From assembly GCF_009711165.2 (NCBI RefSeq), contig NZ_WMID02000038.1:1-46990 (forward strand): 46,990 bases of DNA, in the 5' to 3' direction. Below, in pieces: positions 1 to 7,972 of this stretch. Position 1 is the first letter of the stretch, and every line of letters starts with the position of its first letter. A program made the position numbers and the translations under genes. Below the pieces are notes generated by a model that searched no databases, had not been told where the DNA came from, and worked only from the letters and a program-made list of their open reading frames with translations. The DNA comes from Flavobacterium sp. MC2016-06 (GTDB taxonomy: Bacteria > Bacteroidota > Bacteroidia > Flavobacteriales > Flavobacteriaceae).

Positions 1-534
1 ATCATCAACAACCATTCTATCAAACCATCTAAAACGATTATGTTTCCATTGTTTATATTCTGCTTCAATTTCTGGATTTCTTACATAAGCACGTACATAT
101 ATAAAACGTCCACACATGTCTTCGTCATTCATGGTAATTGTTATAGAGTCTCCTGTACTAGAAAGAGGTATTTCTATCCATTTATTTTGTGATAGACTGT
201 GAAATTTCAACATCCATTTTATAGTTGCAATATTTGCTGGAGGATTTTGAATGTAATTTTTTACTTTAAAATGATATGTTTTCCCAAAGATCATTCCGTC
301 TTGGTATGTACCCGTTTTATCATTTGCAGAACCTTGATCTAATGCTGTTAAAAGCTCAATTTCTTTTACACCGTCAGTTAAAGGTGGATCAAGAGGCTCC
401 CCAAAACTATATTCAGGTGCAGAATAAATTATAGAAGCGTTAGAATTTATTTCATACCCTTCTTTTGCATATATTCTTGTTGTACCGCCCACGTTAGTGA
501 TAATATCTCCTTTTACTCGTAAATTACTAAACAT
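1..534 (-). CDS. Probable T6SS-associated effector, N-terminal part (runs off the window)
   Basis: Translating the minus strand from the ATG at 534 gives an open frame of 178 codons to the window edge, beginning MFSNLRVKGDIIT and including GKTYHFKVKNY, IKWMLKFHSL and CGRFIYVRAYV. No signal peptide or membrane segment is visible. It starts 3 bp after the small split gene, which itself follows vgrG, so it is the last visible member of a vgrG operon. The beta-rich pattern (a W-x-L strand, a KW turn, then G-D-S-x-T-I and D-x-x-G-x-x-I-x-x-x-A) matches by eye residues 45-110 of the effector at 34399, which suggests a shared N-terminal delivery or Ig-like domain. The toxic domain, if any, is outside the window. 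An effector role is inferred from position and this resemblance. Confidence 0.6.
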   Translation of the reverse strand, partial: MFSNLRVKGDIITNVGGTTRIYAKEGYEINSNASIIYSAPEYSFGEPLDPPLTDGVKEIELLTALDQGSANDKTGTYQDGMIFGKTYHFKVKNYIQNPPANIATIKWMLKFHSLSQNKWIEIPLSSTGDSITITMNDEDMCGRFIYVRAYVRNPEIEAEYKQWKHNRFRWFDRMVVDD

Positions 535-536
535 AA

Positions 537-743
537 TTATTTTTCTTCGGTTATTTCAAAAGTTAAAAAATCTATGGCATGAAACTGCCCTTCTGCATAG
601 AAGGTTTTATTGGCAATTTCTTGAATTTCTTCTTTAGGTAACATAATCATTCGCGTACCATCAGATTTTTTAATTTCATCACCATAATTTTGTAATACAA
701 AATGCTGGAGATTAATACTGATACTTCTTGGCGAACTTGTCAT
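537..743 (-). CDS. 3' part of a frameshift-split small gene downstream of vgrG
   Basis: This is a 68-residue open frame of no family I recognise. It is charged and soluble, with no signal peptide. Its ATG overlaps the stop codon of the preceding short frame (ATGA). If one base is added to the T7 run at 767-773 (minus strand), the upstream frame runs straight into this one, through YDDPFGNY and then the methionine, giving one 115-residue protein. I therefore think the ATG at 743 is an internal methionine and that this is the second half of one gene. Alternatively, two genuine small genes overlap by 4 bp. Its place between vgrG and a probable effector suggests a chaperone, adaptor or effector-accessory role, but nothing in the sequence shows which. 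Confidence 0.5.
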   Translation of the reverse strand: MTSSPRSISINLQHFVLQNYGDEIKKSDGTRMIMLPKEEIQEIANKTFYAEGQFHAIDFLTFEITEEK

Positions 744-883
744 ATAATTTCCAAATGGATCATCATAAAAAAATCATTGTCTCTGCTAATCATAACAGAA
801 GCTTTATTTTTTGTGTTTCTGTAAATCCAAACACTGCCGTCAGAATTAAGTGTTAAATCTACTCCGCTAACTGTTTTTCTCAT
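740..883 (-). CDS. 5' part of a frameshift-split small gene downstream of vgrG
   Basis: The ATG at 881-883 begins one base after the vgrG stop codon (885-887). I prefer it to the more upstream in-frame ATG at 958, which lies inside vgrG. The frame reads MRKTVSGVDLTLNSDG and ends after 47 codons, but the last eight residues after DNDFF look out of frame. At GAT TTT TTT the heptamer T TTT TTT is in the correct register for a -1 slip, which would join this frame to the 537-743 frame. It is therefore either a frameshift mutation, a sequencing error in a homopolymer, or programmed -1 frameshifting. The family is unknown. Confidence 0.5.
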   Translation of the reverse strand: MRKTVSGVDLTLNSDGSVWIYRNTKNKASVMISRDNDFFMMIHLEII

Positions 884-884
884 C

Positions 885-2690
885 TTAGTTGTGTTTAGTG
901 TCTTCGCTGCTGTTGTTTTTAATATCTTTTTTAGAATGTATTTCATGTGACTTCTCACTATTTGAAATTATTTTTCCATTACCTACAATATTTTGGTCTT
1001 TCTTATAATCGGATTTAAAATCTCCTTCAATATTGGCATCATAACTACCGCCAACATGCAGGAAACTATTTCCACTAATATTGGTATTTAGAATTCCTCC
1101 TATACTTGTAGATTTATTTATAGAAGCAGTTTCAGAAATATTCATTCCTGCTGTAAAAGTTATACTTTCAGTGGCTTCAAAAATGATATTTTTTGCGCGT
1201 ATAGTAGCCGTTTCTGGAACAGTTAGGGTTGTACTTTTGGTCTCTTCATTCATATGGAGTTCATTCCCGCTTGGGTCAGAAAGCCAAATACCAACTTTTT
1301 CTATAAACTTAAATAACTGCCCAAATCGAAACTTCCAGCCTTTTATGCTGTTTTGAGAATCAAAAAACTCAGGTTTTGCTTTTCCGTTATAATGTGATCC
1401 GGAAACATAAGGTCTTTGAATATTTCCTCCTTCAAAACCTACCAAAACTTCATCGTCTATTTCGGGTCTCATATATTCCCCTCTTCCTGGTCCTGCATAC
1501 TGCTGTATTACACGTATCCAATCACTAGTAGAACTATTCGCTCCCCAATTAAATTTTACACGCACGCGTCCCATTCCTTCAGGATCATTGTTGTCTGTAA
1601 TTTTTGCAGGCTGGGTTTCTGCTTTTGCAAATACGGTAACATTGGTATAATGCGGTGCGGTAACATCGGCAGGAATAGCTTTAAACTCGCAGCTGTAATT
1701 GCCACGGAGTTTTGAAAGATGTGTAACTTCTATGGCTAATAGTTCATGCTCTACAGTTCCATTTACAATAGTGAAAATTTGTCCAACGCCAATTGGAAAA
1801 GAAGAAGTACCACTATAAAAAACGCTGTTAGCATCTAGTCCAGCCGTATGCAGTTTTACCATTTGATCGATCTCTTCTTTATTCTGAGCGTTTGAGGTAT
1901 GTAAGGCGTCATTTAAATGAGGCTGTGCTACACTTGCCTGCGTGTAACCTACAATATTAGAGAAACTGTCACGGCTGCCGTCTGTGGTTTTAGCTGCCGA
2001 ACTTTTTATGTTTACAGCATTATCTGGATCATAAGCTCCAAATGAAGTTTTGTGAGCCGTTAGATTTATCTGGATTTTAAAATCTTCGAGCGATAAGTTA
2101 TTGATAAGTTTCACTTTACTGGTTTTTAACTGTCCGAACTGCATGCGCATTCCGTCAAAATAAAACCATTGTCCGTAACGTGCCGCAATTCTTTTTAAGA
2201 ATGCAAAACTGCTCTCATTATACTGCGCCAGATATTTAAATTCTTTTCTATAAGTTGGCGAGATAGACTCTTTTTGATAAAATTCATCAGGGCCTTCAAA
2301 CAAAATTCTAGGAACAATATCCTGCAGCGCAAGTTCTAGAAACGTTCTAGATATTGGTCTGTCATCGAGTGCAACGGTATGACTTATACCATGAACATAT
2401 ATTCCATCAGGACTTCCGTTGCGGTCTTGAGAAACAAATTCGTTAATAATTCCTTTTGACATTAATCGAATTCCATTTACCAAAAAAGTAAAAATCACTT
2501 CAGATCCAATATAGCTGCGAAGTGCTTTGGCCTGATCCACAGGATTAATTACAACTTCTGGTGCATAATACCAGGCAAATGAAAAATAATGATGATCTGC
2601 CATTTTCTGGCTTATCTTTAAGTCTGAATGAATTACGTTTAAAGTAAAACCATCAATACTGATGTGTACTTGGTCTGCAAAATGGGTCAT
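885..2690 (-). CDS. vgrG: Type VI secretion spike protein VgrG (TssI)
   Basis: This 601-residue protein is the trimeric spike that tips the Hcp tube of a type VI secretion system and carries effectors into target cells. The first ~350 residues have the gp27-like base fold pattern, with motifs such as RIAARYGQWFYFDG. An OB-fold gp5-like segment follows at about 370-440, with GMGRVRVKFNW and the closing EVLVGFEGGNIQRPYVSGS. The C-terminal ~120 residues are a Thr/Ile/Asn-rich repetitive stretch typical of the beta-helical needle. Length is normal for VgrG. No other T6SS structural gene (hcp, tssB/C, clpV) is in the window, so this may be an orphan vgrG-effector island or the edge of a larger cluster. 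It heads a minus-strand operon with the small split gene and the effector-like gene at 1-534. Confidence 0.88.
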   Translation of the reverse strand: MTHFADQVHISIDGFTLNVIHSDLKISQKMADHHYFSFAWYYAPEVVINPVDQAKALRSYIGSEVIFTFLVNGIRLMSKGIINEFVSQDRNGSPDGIYVHGISHTVALDDRPISRTFLELALQDIVPRILFEGPDEFYQKESISPTYRKEFKYLAQYNESSFAFLKRIAARYGQWFYFDGMRMQFGQLKTSKVKLINNLSLEDFKIQINLTAHKTSFGAYDPDNAVNIKSSAAKTTDGSRDSFSNIVGYTQASVAQPHLNDALHTSNAQNKEEIDQMVKLHTAGLDANSVFYSGTSSFPIGVGQIFTIVNGTVEHELLAIEVTHLSKLRGNYSCEFKAIPADVTAPHYTNVTVFAKAETQPAKITDNNDPEGMGRVRVKFNWGANSSTSDWIRVIQQYAGPGRGEYMRPEIDDEVLVGFEGGNIQRPYVSGSHYNGKAKPEFFDSQNSIKGWKFRFGQLFKFIEKVGIWLSDPSGNELHMNEETKSTTLTVPETATIRAKNIIFEATESITFTAGMNISETASINKSTSIGGILNTNISGNSFLHVGGSYDANIEGDFKSDYKKDQNIVGNGKIISNSEKSHEIHSKKDIKNNSSEDTKHN

Positions 2691-2916
2691 GTTTTTTGGT
2701 TATATCTAAATAGTTAATGTAAAAATATTCTGATAAATTTGCGCCAATTTTTTTAAATAAACAATACCCACTTTTGGTGATTTTTTAAAAATCTTACAAA
2801 AAAATTAAAGGTCATGATGTATCTATATAATTAATTCTCACTAATTTATTCAACCAAAACCTCTGTAGTTCTATAAAAATAGTTAATATTGTATTCTTAA
2901 CTAATCATTAAAAACT
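2691..2916. other. Divergent intergenic region between vgrG and the Ala-rich protein gene
   Basis: About 226 bp of AT-rich sequence must hold the promoters of two divergent genes. I see no perfect TAnnTTTG box in either direction. The closest on the plus strand is TTAATATTG just upstream of 2917. No RNA gene or repeat is evident. Confidence 0.4.
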
Positions 2917-3318
2917 ATGGGACTATCTTCATTCTTCAAGAATTTATTTGGCACTGCCAAAGATTCTGCAACCGATTTGGCTGCTCAAGCCGAAAACACT
3001 TTTGAACAAGCTAAGGAAGCTGCTGCTCCTTATATTGAGAAGGCTGAAACTTTCGCAGAAGAAACCATTGCAAAAGCCAAAGAAGCTTCTGAGCCAATAT
3101 TAGAAAGTGCAGCCGAATATGCACATCAAGCAAAAGATATTGTGAGTGAATATGTAGAAAAAGCCTCAGATTCTATAAGTGATGTTATTGATTCTGTAAA
3201 AGAAAAAACTGCAGATCTTACTAGTGAAACCAAAGCTGCAGCTGCAGAAACGGTTGTTGATACTAATGAAAAAGCAGAAGATGCTGCAGGTGAAATCGTT
3301 GACGAAGCAAAAGAATAA
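2917..3318 (+). CDS. Ala/Glu/Lys-rich amphipathic helical protein (YtxH/LEA-like)
   Basis: The protein has 133 residues. After a short hydrophobic start (MGLSSFFKNLFG) it is almost entirely Ala, Glu, Lys and Asp in a repeating amphipathic pattern, for example AEETIAKAKEASEP and AETVVDTNEKAEDAAGE. This suggests a long, possibly membrane-surface or coiled-coil helix like LEA or YtxH-type stress proteins. There is no signal peptide and no cysteine. It is a single-gene unit followed by a strong hairpin terminator and then mscS. A role in envelope or osmotic stress is a guess from composition and from the neighbouring mechanosensitive channel; the exact function is unknown. Confidence 0.7.
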   Translation: MGLSSFFKNLFGTAKDSATDLAAQAENTFEQAKEAAAPYIEKAETFAEETIAKAKEASEPILESAAEYAHQAKDIVSEYVEKASDSISDVIDSVKEKTADLTSETKAAAAETVVDTNEKAEDAAGEIVDEAKE

Positions 3319-3356
3319 AGAATGTAAACTGATTTTTAGGATCAAATAAATATCTT

Positions 3357-3364
3357 TATCTTTG
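3357..3364 (+). promoter_or_regulatory. -7 box TATCTTTG upstream of mscS
   Basis: This is a perfect match to the Bacteroidetes sigma-A -7 consensus TAnnTTTG, about 58 bp before the mscS ATG. No clear -33 TTG is visible at the expected spacing. A terminator-like hairpin lies between it and the gene. Confidence 0.45.
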
Positions 3365-3377
3365 TACTATTAATACC

Positions 3378-3402
3378 ACCTTCTCTTTGGGAAGGTTTTT
3401 TT
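3378..3402 (+). terminator. Rho-independent terminator after the Ala-rich protein gene
   Basis: Stem ACCTTC (3378-3383) pairs with GAAGGT (3391-3396) around a 7-nt loop and is followed by a T run to 3402. It lies 60 bp after the stop at 3318 and 20 bp before mscS. Because a -7 box lies just upstream, it could also act in the mscS leader. Confidence 0.65.
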
Positions 3403-3421
3403 ATTTAAAAAAAATATTGAC

Positions 3422-4228
3422 ATGAATCCAGATCAGTTTGGCACGTACGCCACAAAATACATTGATATCTTAATAGATTATTCTCCAAAATTAATCTCAG
3501 CCTTCATAATCTTATTTGTTGGTTTATATACCATAAGGCTAATTAATAGATTAATTAGAAAAATAATGGTAAAGAGAGACTTAGATCCTACACTTACCAA
3601 ATTTCTTGCTGATATTTTGTTATGGGCGCTGCGAGTTTTATTGTTTGTAACATTTATTTCAAAAATCGGAATAGACACTTCGTCATTTGTTGCGATCTTA
3701 GGAGCAATGGGACTTGCTGTTGGTTTATCGCTGCAAGGTTCGCTTTCTAATTTTGCCGGAGGAATGCTGATTATCGTTTTTAAGCCTTTTAAAGTTGGTG
3801 ATACTATAGAAGCTCAAGGAGTTGTTGCAACGGTAAGCGAAATTCAGATTTTTGTAACAAAGATGATTAATGCCAACAATCAAACTGTTTTTGTACCTAA
3901 CGGTGCTTTATCTAACGGAAATATCATTAATTACTCAATGCAGGGAGAAAGAAGAGCCGATTTGACTTTTGCTGTTTCTTATGATTCTGATATTAAAAAA
4001 GCGAAAGATATTCTTTTAGGAGTTTTAACTAAAAACCCAAAAGTACTTCAAAAGCCCGCTCCCGAAGTTTTTGTAAAAAACCTAACAACAAGTTCTGTAG
4101 AATTTTCTGTTCGCCCGTGGGCAAAAAATGCTAATTATGGAGCTGTTTTTTCAGAGACATTAGAGAATTGCAAAACAGCTTTAGACGAAGCAGGAATTGC
4201 AGTTCAGCCTTATACACTGCAAAAATAA
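3422..4228 (+). CDS. mscS: Small-conductance mechanosensitive channel, MscS family
   Basis: This 268-residue inner-membrane channel opens under membrane tension to release solutes during hypo-osmotic shock. Transmembrane segments lie at about 22-45, 62-82 and 86-125. The third holds the pore motif, with alternating Gly/Ala (AILGAMGLAVGLSLQGSLSN, about 91-110) and FAGG. The beta domain follows, with FKPFKVGDTIE and FVPNGALSNGNIINYS, then the alpha-beta vestibule (FSVRPWA). The length is that of the minimal E. coli MscS type, with no extra N-terminal domain. The gene ends 8 bp before the convergent tsaB stop codon. Confidence 0.92.
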   Translation: MNPDQFGTYATKYIDILIDYSPKLISAFIILFVGLYTIRLINRLIRKIMVKRDLDPTLTKFLADILLWALRVLLFVTFISKIGIDTSSFVAILGAMGLAVGLSLQGSLSNFAGGMLIIVFKPFKVGDTIEAQGVVATVSEIQIFVTKMINANNQTVFVPNGALSNGNIINYSMQGERRADLTFAVSYDSDIKKAKDILLGVLTKNPKVLQKPAPEVFVKNLTTSSVEFSVRPWAKNANYGAVFSETLENCKTALDEAGIAVQPYTLQK

Positions 4229-4236
4229 AATAACTT

Positions 4237-4911
4237 CTATTGTTTTTTTGATGGCATTGTCATCATAAAATCTTTTAAATAATAAGGTTCAAAATAAGCG
4301 ACATCTACAGTGTCGCTTTTTTGATACTTATCATAACTGATTTTACTCATGGCGTGTGCCGAAGGATATTTTATATCTTCTAAAAACACAAAGTTTTCTT
4401 TGGTTAAAACAGTTTTACATTTTTCGGCACAATCGCCAACAAAATAAACCGTTTCTGTATAAGATGAAAAAGAATCTTCATCAATTACTTCTGCTTTAAT
4501 TTCTCTTTCCGTTTCTAATGAGGCATTAAAAACTGCGCTGTAAACTTCCATTCGGCGTGCATCCAGCATCGGAATAATTTTTCCGTCTGAAACATTAGCC
4601 TGCGAAGCCAGCGTTTTTAAAGTGTCTACCGCAATTAAAGGTATATTTAAAGCAAAACACAATCCTTTTGCCGCCGAAACTCCAATTCTTAAACCCGTAT
4701 AAGAACCCGGGCCTTGACTTACTGCAACTGCCACTAAATCTTGAACTGTAATTCCTGCAGACTCCATTACTTCTTCTATAAAAACATGAAGTTTTTCGGC
4801 ATGAGAGTAACCTTCATCGGCAAGTTCATTACACGCAATAGTTTCTCCATCTTTTGCAATGGATACAGAGCAATTTTTGGTTGCAGTTTCGATGTTAAGG
4901 ATAAAAGGCAA
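4237..4911 (-). CDS. tsaB: tRNA threonylcarbamoyladenosine biosynthesis protein TsaB
   Basis: TsaB partners with TsaD and TsaE to add threonylcarbamoyl to A37 of ANN-decoding tRNAs in the cytoplasm. The 224-residue length is typical. The ASKHA-fold N-terminus (ILNIETATKNCSVSIA) and the family signature QGPGSYTGLRIGVSAAKGL near residues 65-83 are both present. Like other TsaB proteins it lacks the metal-binding histidines of TsaD. It is downstream of a small membrane-protein gene with an 18-bp gap, probably in one transcript. Confidence 0.93.
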   Translation of the reverse strand: MPFILNIETATKNCSVSIAKDGETIACNELADEGYSHAEKLHVFIEEVMESAGITVQDLVAVAVSQGPGSYTGLRIGVSAAKGLCFALNIPLIAVDTLKTLASQANVSDGKIIPMLDARRMEVYSAVFNASLETEREIKAEVIDEDSFSSYTETVYFVGDCAEKCKTVLTKENFVFLEDIKYPSAHAMSKISYDKYQKSDTVDVAYFEPYYLKDFMMTMPSKKQ

Positions 4912-4929
4912 TATGTTTTATTTTAATTA

Positions 4930-5190
4930 TTAAAAATTTGATTTGAGAATTCCTGCATAGAGAAAAACAGCTAATAAAATCAATACAGGGATAATACATA
5001 AATTTACAGCTAAAAAAACTAAATAAATTAAAGTTTTCTTACCCACAGAAAAATAAACATATTCTTCATTATAATATTGAGTTTGATATGCTTTGTAATG
5101 CGTAAAGCAAAGAAACATGATTATAATAATTAATCCTATGCCAATGGATTGAAAAAAACCATCTGGCGGACTTCCGCATAATGAAATCAT
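4930..5190 (-). CDS. Small two-helix membrane protein, unknown function
   Basis: The protein has 86 residues. The first hydrophobic segment is at about 14-30 (SIGIGLIIIIMFLCF) and the second at about 53-82 (LIYLVFLAVNLCIIPVLILL). A short polar, Tyr-rich loop lies between them. No family is recognised. It lies 20 bp downstream of the RND/ABC adaptor gene and upstream of tsaB, in the same direction. Confidence 0.65.
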   Translation of the reverse strand: MISLCGSPPDGFFQSIGIGLIIIIMFLCFTHYKAYQTQYYNEEYVYFSVGKKTLIYLVFLAVNLCIIPVLILLAVFLYAGILKSNF

Positions 5191-5210
5191 AATTATACTA
5201 AGTATTCAAA

Positions 5211-6500
5211 TTATTTTTTAGGCAGATCTGCTTTTTTCAGCTTCACTTTATCTCCAGAATTTAAATCTTTAGAAACCGTTGTATACGGACCTGTAATTAC
5301 AACATCTCCTGGTTTTAAACCCGACATTACTTCAATATTAGTGTCGTCTTGAATACCTGTTTTAATAATTCTAATTTTAGCTTTATCTCCTGCTTTTACA
5401 AAAACACATTCGAATTTTTTATCGCTTTTTGGAGCCGCTTTTTTATCGTTAGGATCTTCTATTTTAAAATCTTTTACTGCTGCAGTATCCGATTTTACAA
5501 CTACAGAACTAATTGGCACTGCCAAAACATTTGTTTTAGTTTGGGTAATAATATCTACAGTAGCCGTCATCCCTGGTCTAAACGGAGAATATTCTGCTGG
5601 TTTACCTACTAATAAATCTTGGTAAGAATCTTTTAAAATACGAACTTTTACTTTAAAATTAGTTACCTGATCTGATGTTAAAGCTGTACTTGCAGAGTTA
5701 GAAATACTGGTTACAACTCCTCTAAATTTCTTTTTTAGATAAGCATCAACTTCAACATTAGCTTCGTCACCAATTTTTATTTTTACAATATCATTTTCGT
5801 TTACATCAACTTCAACTTCCATGTTGTTTAAGTTGGCTACTCTCAAAAGCTCTGTTCCTGCCATTTGCTGCGTTCCCAAAACACGCTCTCCTAATTCAAC
5901 ATTTAATACTGAAATAGTTCCTGCTGCTGGAGCATAAATAGTAGTACGGCCTAAATTGTCTCTTGCTTCTGTTACAGATGCTGAGGCACTTTGTACGGTA
6001 TAATACGCATTTTGTTTAGTTGCTTTTGCCACTTCAAAAGTAGCAATCGCTTTATCCCAGTCTGATCTTGAAATTACTCCTTTATCGTATAAAGTTTTAT
6101 TTCTTTCATAACTTGCTTTAGCTTCTTTAAAATTGGCATCAGACTGTGTTAAACCTGCTTTAGATCCAGCCAAATTAGCCACAGATCTATCTAAACCTGA
6201 TGTATATAAATCTGGATTTATTTTAACTAGCAGATCTCCTTTTTTTACAACTTGACCTTCTTTTACATTTAAGGCAATAATTTCACCCGAAACCATTGAA
6301 GCTATTTTTACTTCGATTTCCGGTTGAATTTTACCTGTTGCCGAAACGGTTTCGACAATGGTTGAGGCCATAACTTTTGAAATTTCTACTTCTTTTCCTT
6401 CATCCTTATTTCCTATTACTCCCGCTTTTGAAAGACTTACTAGAGCTACGATAAAAACTACTGCACCTCCTACTAAGAAATAAACTGTTTTTTTCTTCAT
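5211..6500 (-). CDS. Efflux periplasmic adaptor subunit (HlyD/MacA family)
   Basis: This 429-residue membrane-fusion protein would link an inner-membrane exporter to TolC across the periplasm. It has an N-terminal membrane anchor (about 7-25, YFLVGGAVVFIVALVSLSK). A split lipoyl/barrel-sandwich domain follows (EVKIASMVSGEIIALNVKEGQVVKKGDLL), then a coiled-coil hairpin at about 105-180, a second lipoyl half (TIYAPAAGTISVLNVELGERV), and beta-barrel and membrane-proximal domains (FRPGMTATVDI, GLKPGDVVITGP). It is the second adaptor of the cluster and lies 6 bp downstream of the TolC-family gene. It may serve this ABC exporter or another transporter elsewhere. Confidence 0.88.
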   Translation of the reverse strand: MKKKTVYFLVGGAVVFIVALVSLSKAGVIGNKDEGKEVEISKVMASTIVETVSATGKIQPEIEVKIASMVSGEIIALNVKEGQVVKKGDLLVKINPDLYTSGLDRSVANLAGSKAGLTQSDANFKEAKASYERNKTLYDKGVISRSDWDKAIATFEVAKATKQNAYYTVQSASASVTEARDNLGRTTIYAPAAGTISVLNVELGERVLGTQQMAGTELLRVANLNNMEVEVDVNENDIVKIKIGDEANVEVDAYLKKKFRGVVTSISNSASTALTSDQVTNFKVKVRILKDSYQDLLVGKPAEYSPFRPGMTATVDIITQTKTNVLAVPISSVVVKSDTAAVKDFKIEDPNDKKAAPKSDKKFECVFVKAGDKAKIRIIKTGIQDDTNIEVMSGLKPGDVVITGPYTTVSKDLNSGDKVKLKKADLPKK

Positions 6501-6506
6501 AATGAT

Positions 6507-7892
6507 TTATTTTGTGATAATTGGAATGATCGGAATTCCGAAGTAAAATTCAAGTATTTTAATTTTAAACATGTAATCGTATTTGGTTCTTATAACGTCT
6601 GACTGTGCATTGGTTAATAAGGTTTGTGCCTGAGTAAAATCAAAAGAATTCATTAAACCTACATCATACTTTTCTTTTGCATAATTGTAAGCCTGCTGTC
6701 TTGCTTCTAAAGTTACATTAGACGATTCGTATGCATTTAATGCTCCTTTTGCATCTGTAAATGCTGTATAAACGTTACGTTGCAAATCTAAACTTTTTTG
6801 TTCTAAATTTATTTTAGATTTCTCTAAACTTACTTTGTTACGCTCTACATTATTTCTAGCCGAAAAACCATTGAAGATTGGAACGTTTAATTGAAAACCA
6901 AAATTATGTCCTTTATTGTTGCTGAACTGATCAAAAACCGGAAGTGGGTTTGCGTAAATAGGATCATTGTTTGCATCAACTCCTACAAGTCTATCACTGT
7001 AACTGGCACTTGTACTAAAAGCGTAAAAGCCTCTTAATGTTGGCTGATAGGCTCCTTTTGCAATAGCAACGTTTTTCTCGGCAATCTCAAGATTAGTCTG
7101 CGCTAATTTTAATTCTGTTCTAATATCTTTTGCTTTATTATAAATATCAGTCGGGCTTTGCGCCAAAATGTTATTTTCATCTTTAGCATTTGTATCATCA
7201 ATTACATCAAAATCTGCAAATTCTTTAAGTTGTAAAAGCTGTGCTAAACTTAATTTAGAGATTAATAAACTATTCTCTGCAATAATAATATTTTGTTTGT
7301 CTGTAGCGGCAGTTGCTTTTAGATCAAATAAATCACCACGCGGAATTGTTCCTGCATTTACCATTTCTTCAGAGCGTGCAAGTCTTTTTTCATCAATTGA
7401 TAACTGCTCTTTTTTAACTTTTAGATTTTCTTTATTAAATAGAATTTCTAAAAATGCATTAGCCACGTTTAATGAAATATCTTCCTGCATTTTCAACAAT
7501 TGATATTGTGATGCAATGATAGAAAGCTTAGTTCTTCTGTATATATTTTGATTTTGAAGTCCTTTGTAAATATCAATTCCAGCATTAACACCTAAAGACG
7601 AATATTGCGTAGTTTGAGTTGTAGCAATATTTGTAACGGGATTAACGTTCAAACCAATATTCCAAGAGTGAGAAGCGCTTCCGTTTACCGATGGAAGAAA
7701 ACTTCCTAATGCGCCTTTTTTATCAATATCTGCACTTTTAATATCTAGTTCAGAGTTTTTAATTGTGATATTATTATCTAATGCATATCTCACGCATTCT
7801 TCTAAAGTCCATTGCTTTGATTGCGCCTGGCTCGATAAGCCAAACCCAAATAACATTGCTAAAACAAGACTATTATATTTATTTATTTTCAT
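6507..7892 (-). CDS. TolC-family outer-membrane efflux protein
   Basis: This 461-residue outer-membrane factor forms the exit duct for the exporter encoded upstream. It has a signal peptide (LAMLFGFGLSSQAQ) and the family opening QWTLEECVRYALDNNITIKNS. Two long helical repeats follow, each with the pattern of OEP domains (KSADIDKKGALGSFLPSVNGS; KNVAIAKGAYQPTLRGF). The end is FYFGIPIIP. It is preceded by a perfect -7 box, so it can be transcribed with the second adaptor independently of the ABC genes. Confidence 0.9.
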   Translation of the reverse strand: MKINKYNSLVLAMLFGFGLSSQAQSKQWTLEECVRYALDNNITIKNSELDIKSADIDKKGALGSFLPSVNGSASHSWNIGLNVNPVTNIATTQTTQYSSLGVNAGIDIYKGLQNQNIYRRTKLSIIASQYQLLKMQEDISLNVANAFLEILFNKENLKVKKEQLSIDEKRLARSEEMVNAGTIPRGDLFDLKATAATDKQNIIIAENSLLISKLSLAQLLQLKEFADFDVIDDTNAKDENNILAQSPTDIYNKAKDIRTELKLAQTNLEIAEKNVAIAKGAYQPTLRGFYAFSTSASYSDRLVGVDANNDPIYANPLPVFDQFSNNKGHNFGFQLNVPIFNGFSARNNVERNKVSLEKSKINLEQKSLDLQRNVYTAFTDAKGALNAYESSNVTLEARQQAYNYAKEKYDVGLMNSFDFTQAQTLLTNAQSDVIRTKYDYMFKIKILEFYFGIPIIPIITK

Positions 7893-7926
7893 ATATTTTG
7901 AATGAAAGCATAGCAGCGATACTACG

Positions 7927-7934
7927 CAAATTTA
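7927..7934 (-). promoter_or_regulatory. -7 box TAAATTTG upstream of the TolC-family gene
   Basis: A perfect TAnnTTTG on the minus strand, about 35 bp before the ATG at 7892, in the 80-bp gap between two genes of the cluster. No convincing -33 element is visible. It suggests an internal promoter for the TolC and second adaptor genes. Confidence 0.5.
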
Positions 7935-7972
7935 ACATTTTTTAAAACCAAAAAACCTATTCTACTTTCAAA

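Noticed and set aside
884..958. In-frame ATG at 958 as start of the small gene after vgrG
   Set aside because: It lies inside the vgrG coding sequence. The ATG at 883, one base after the vgrG stop codon, is the more economical start.
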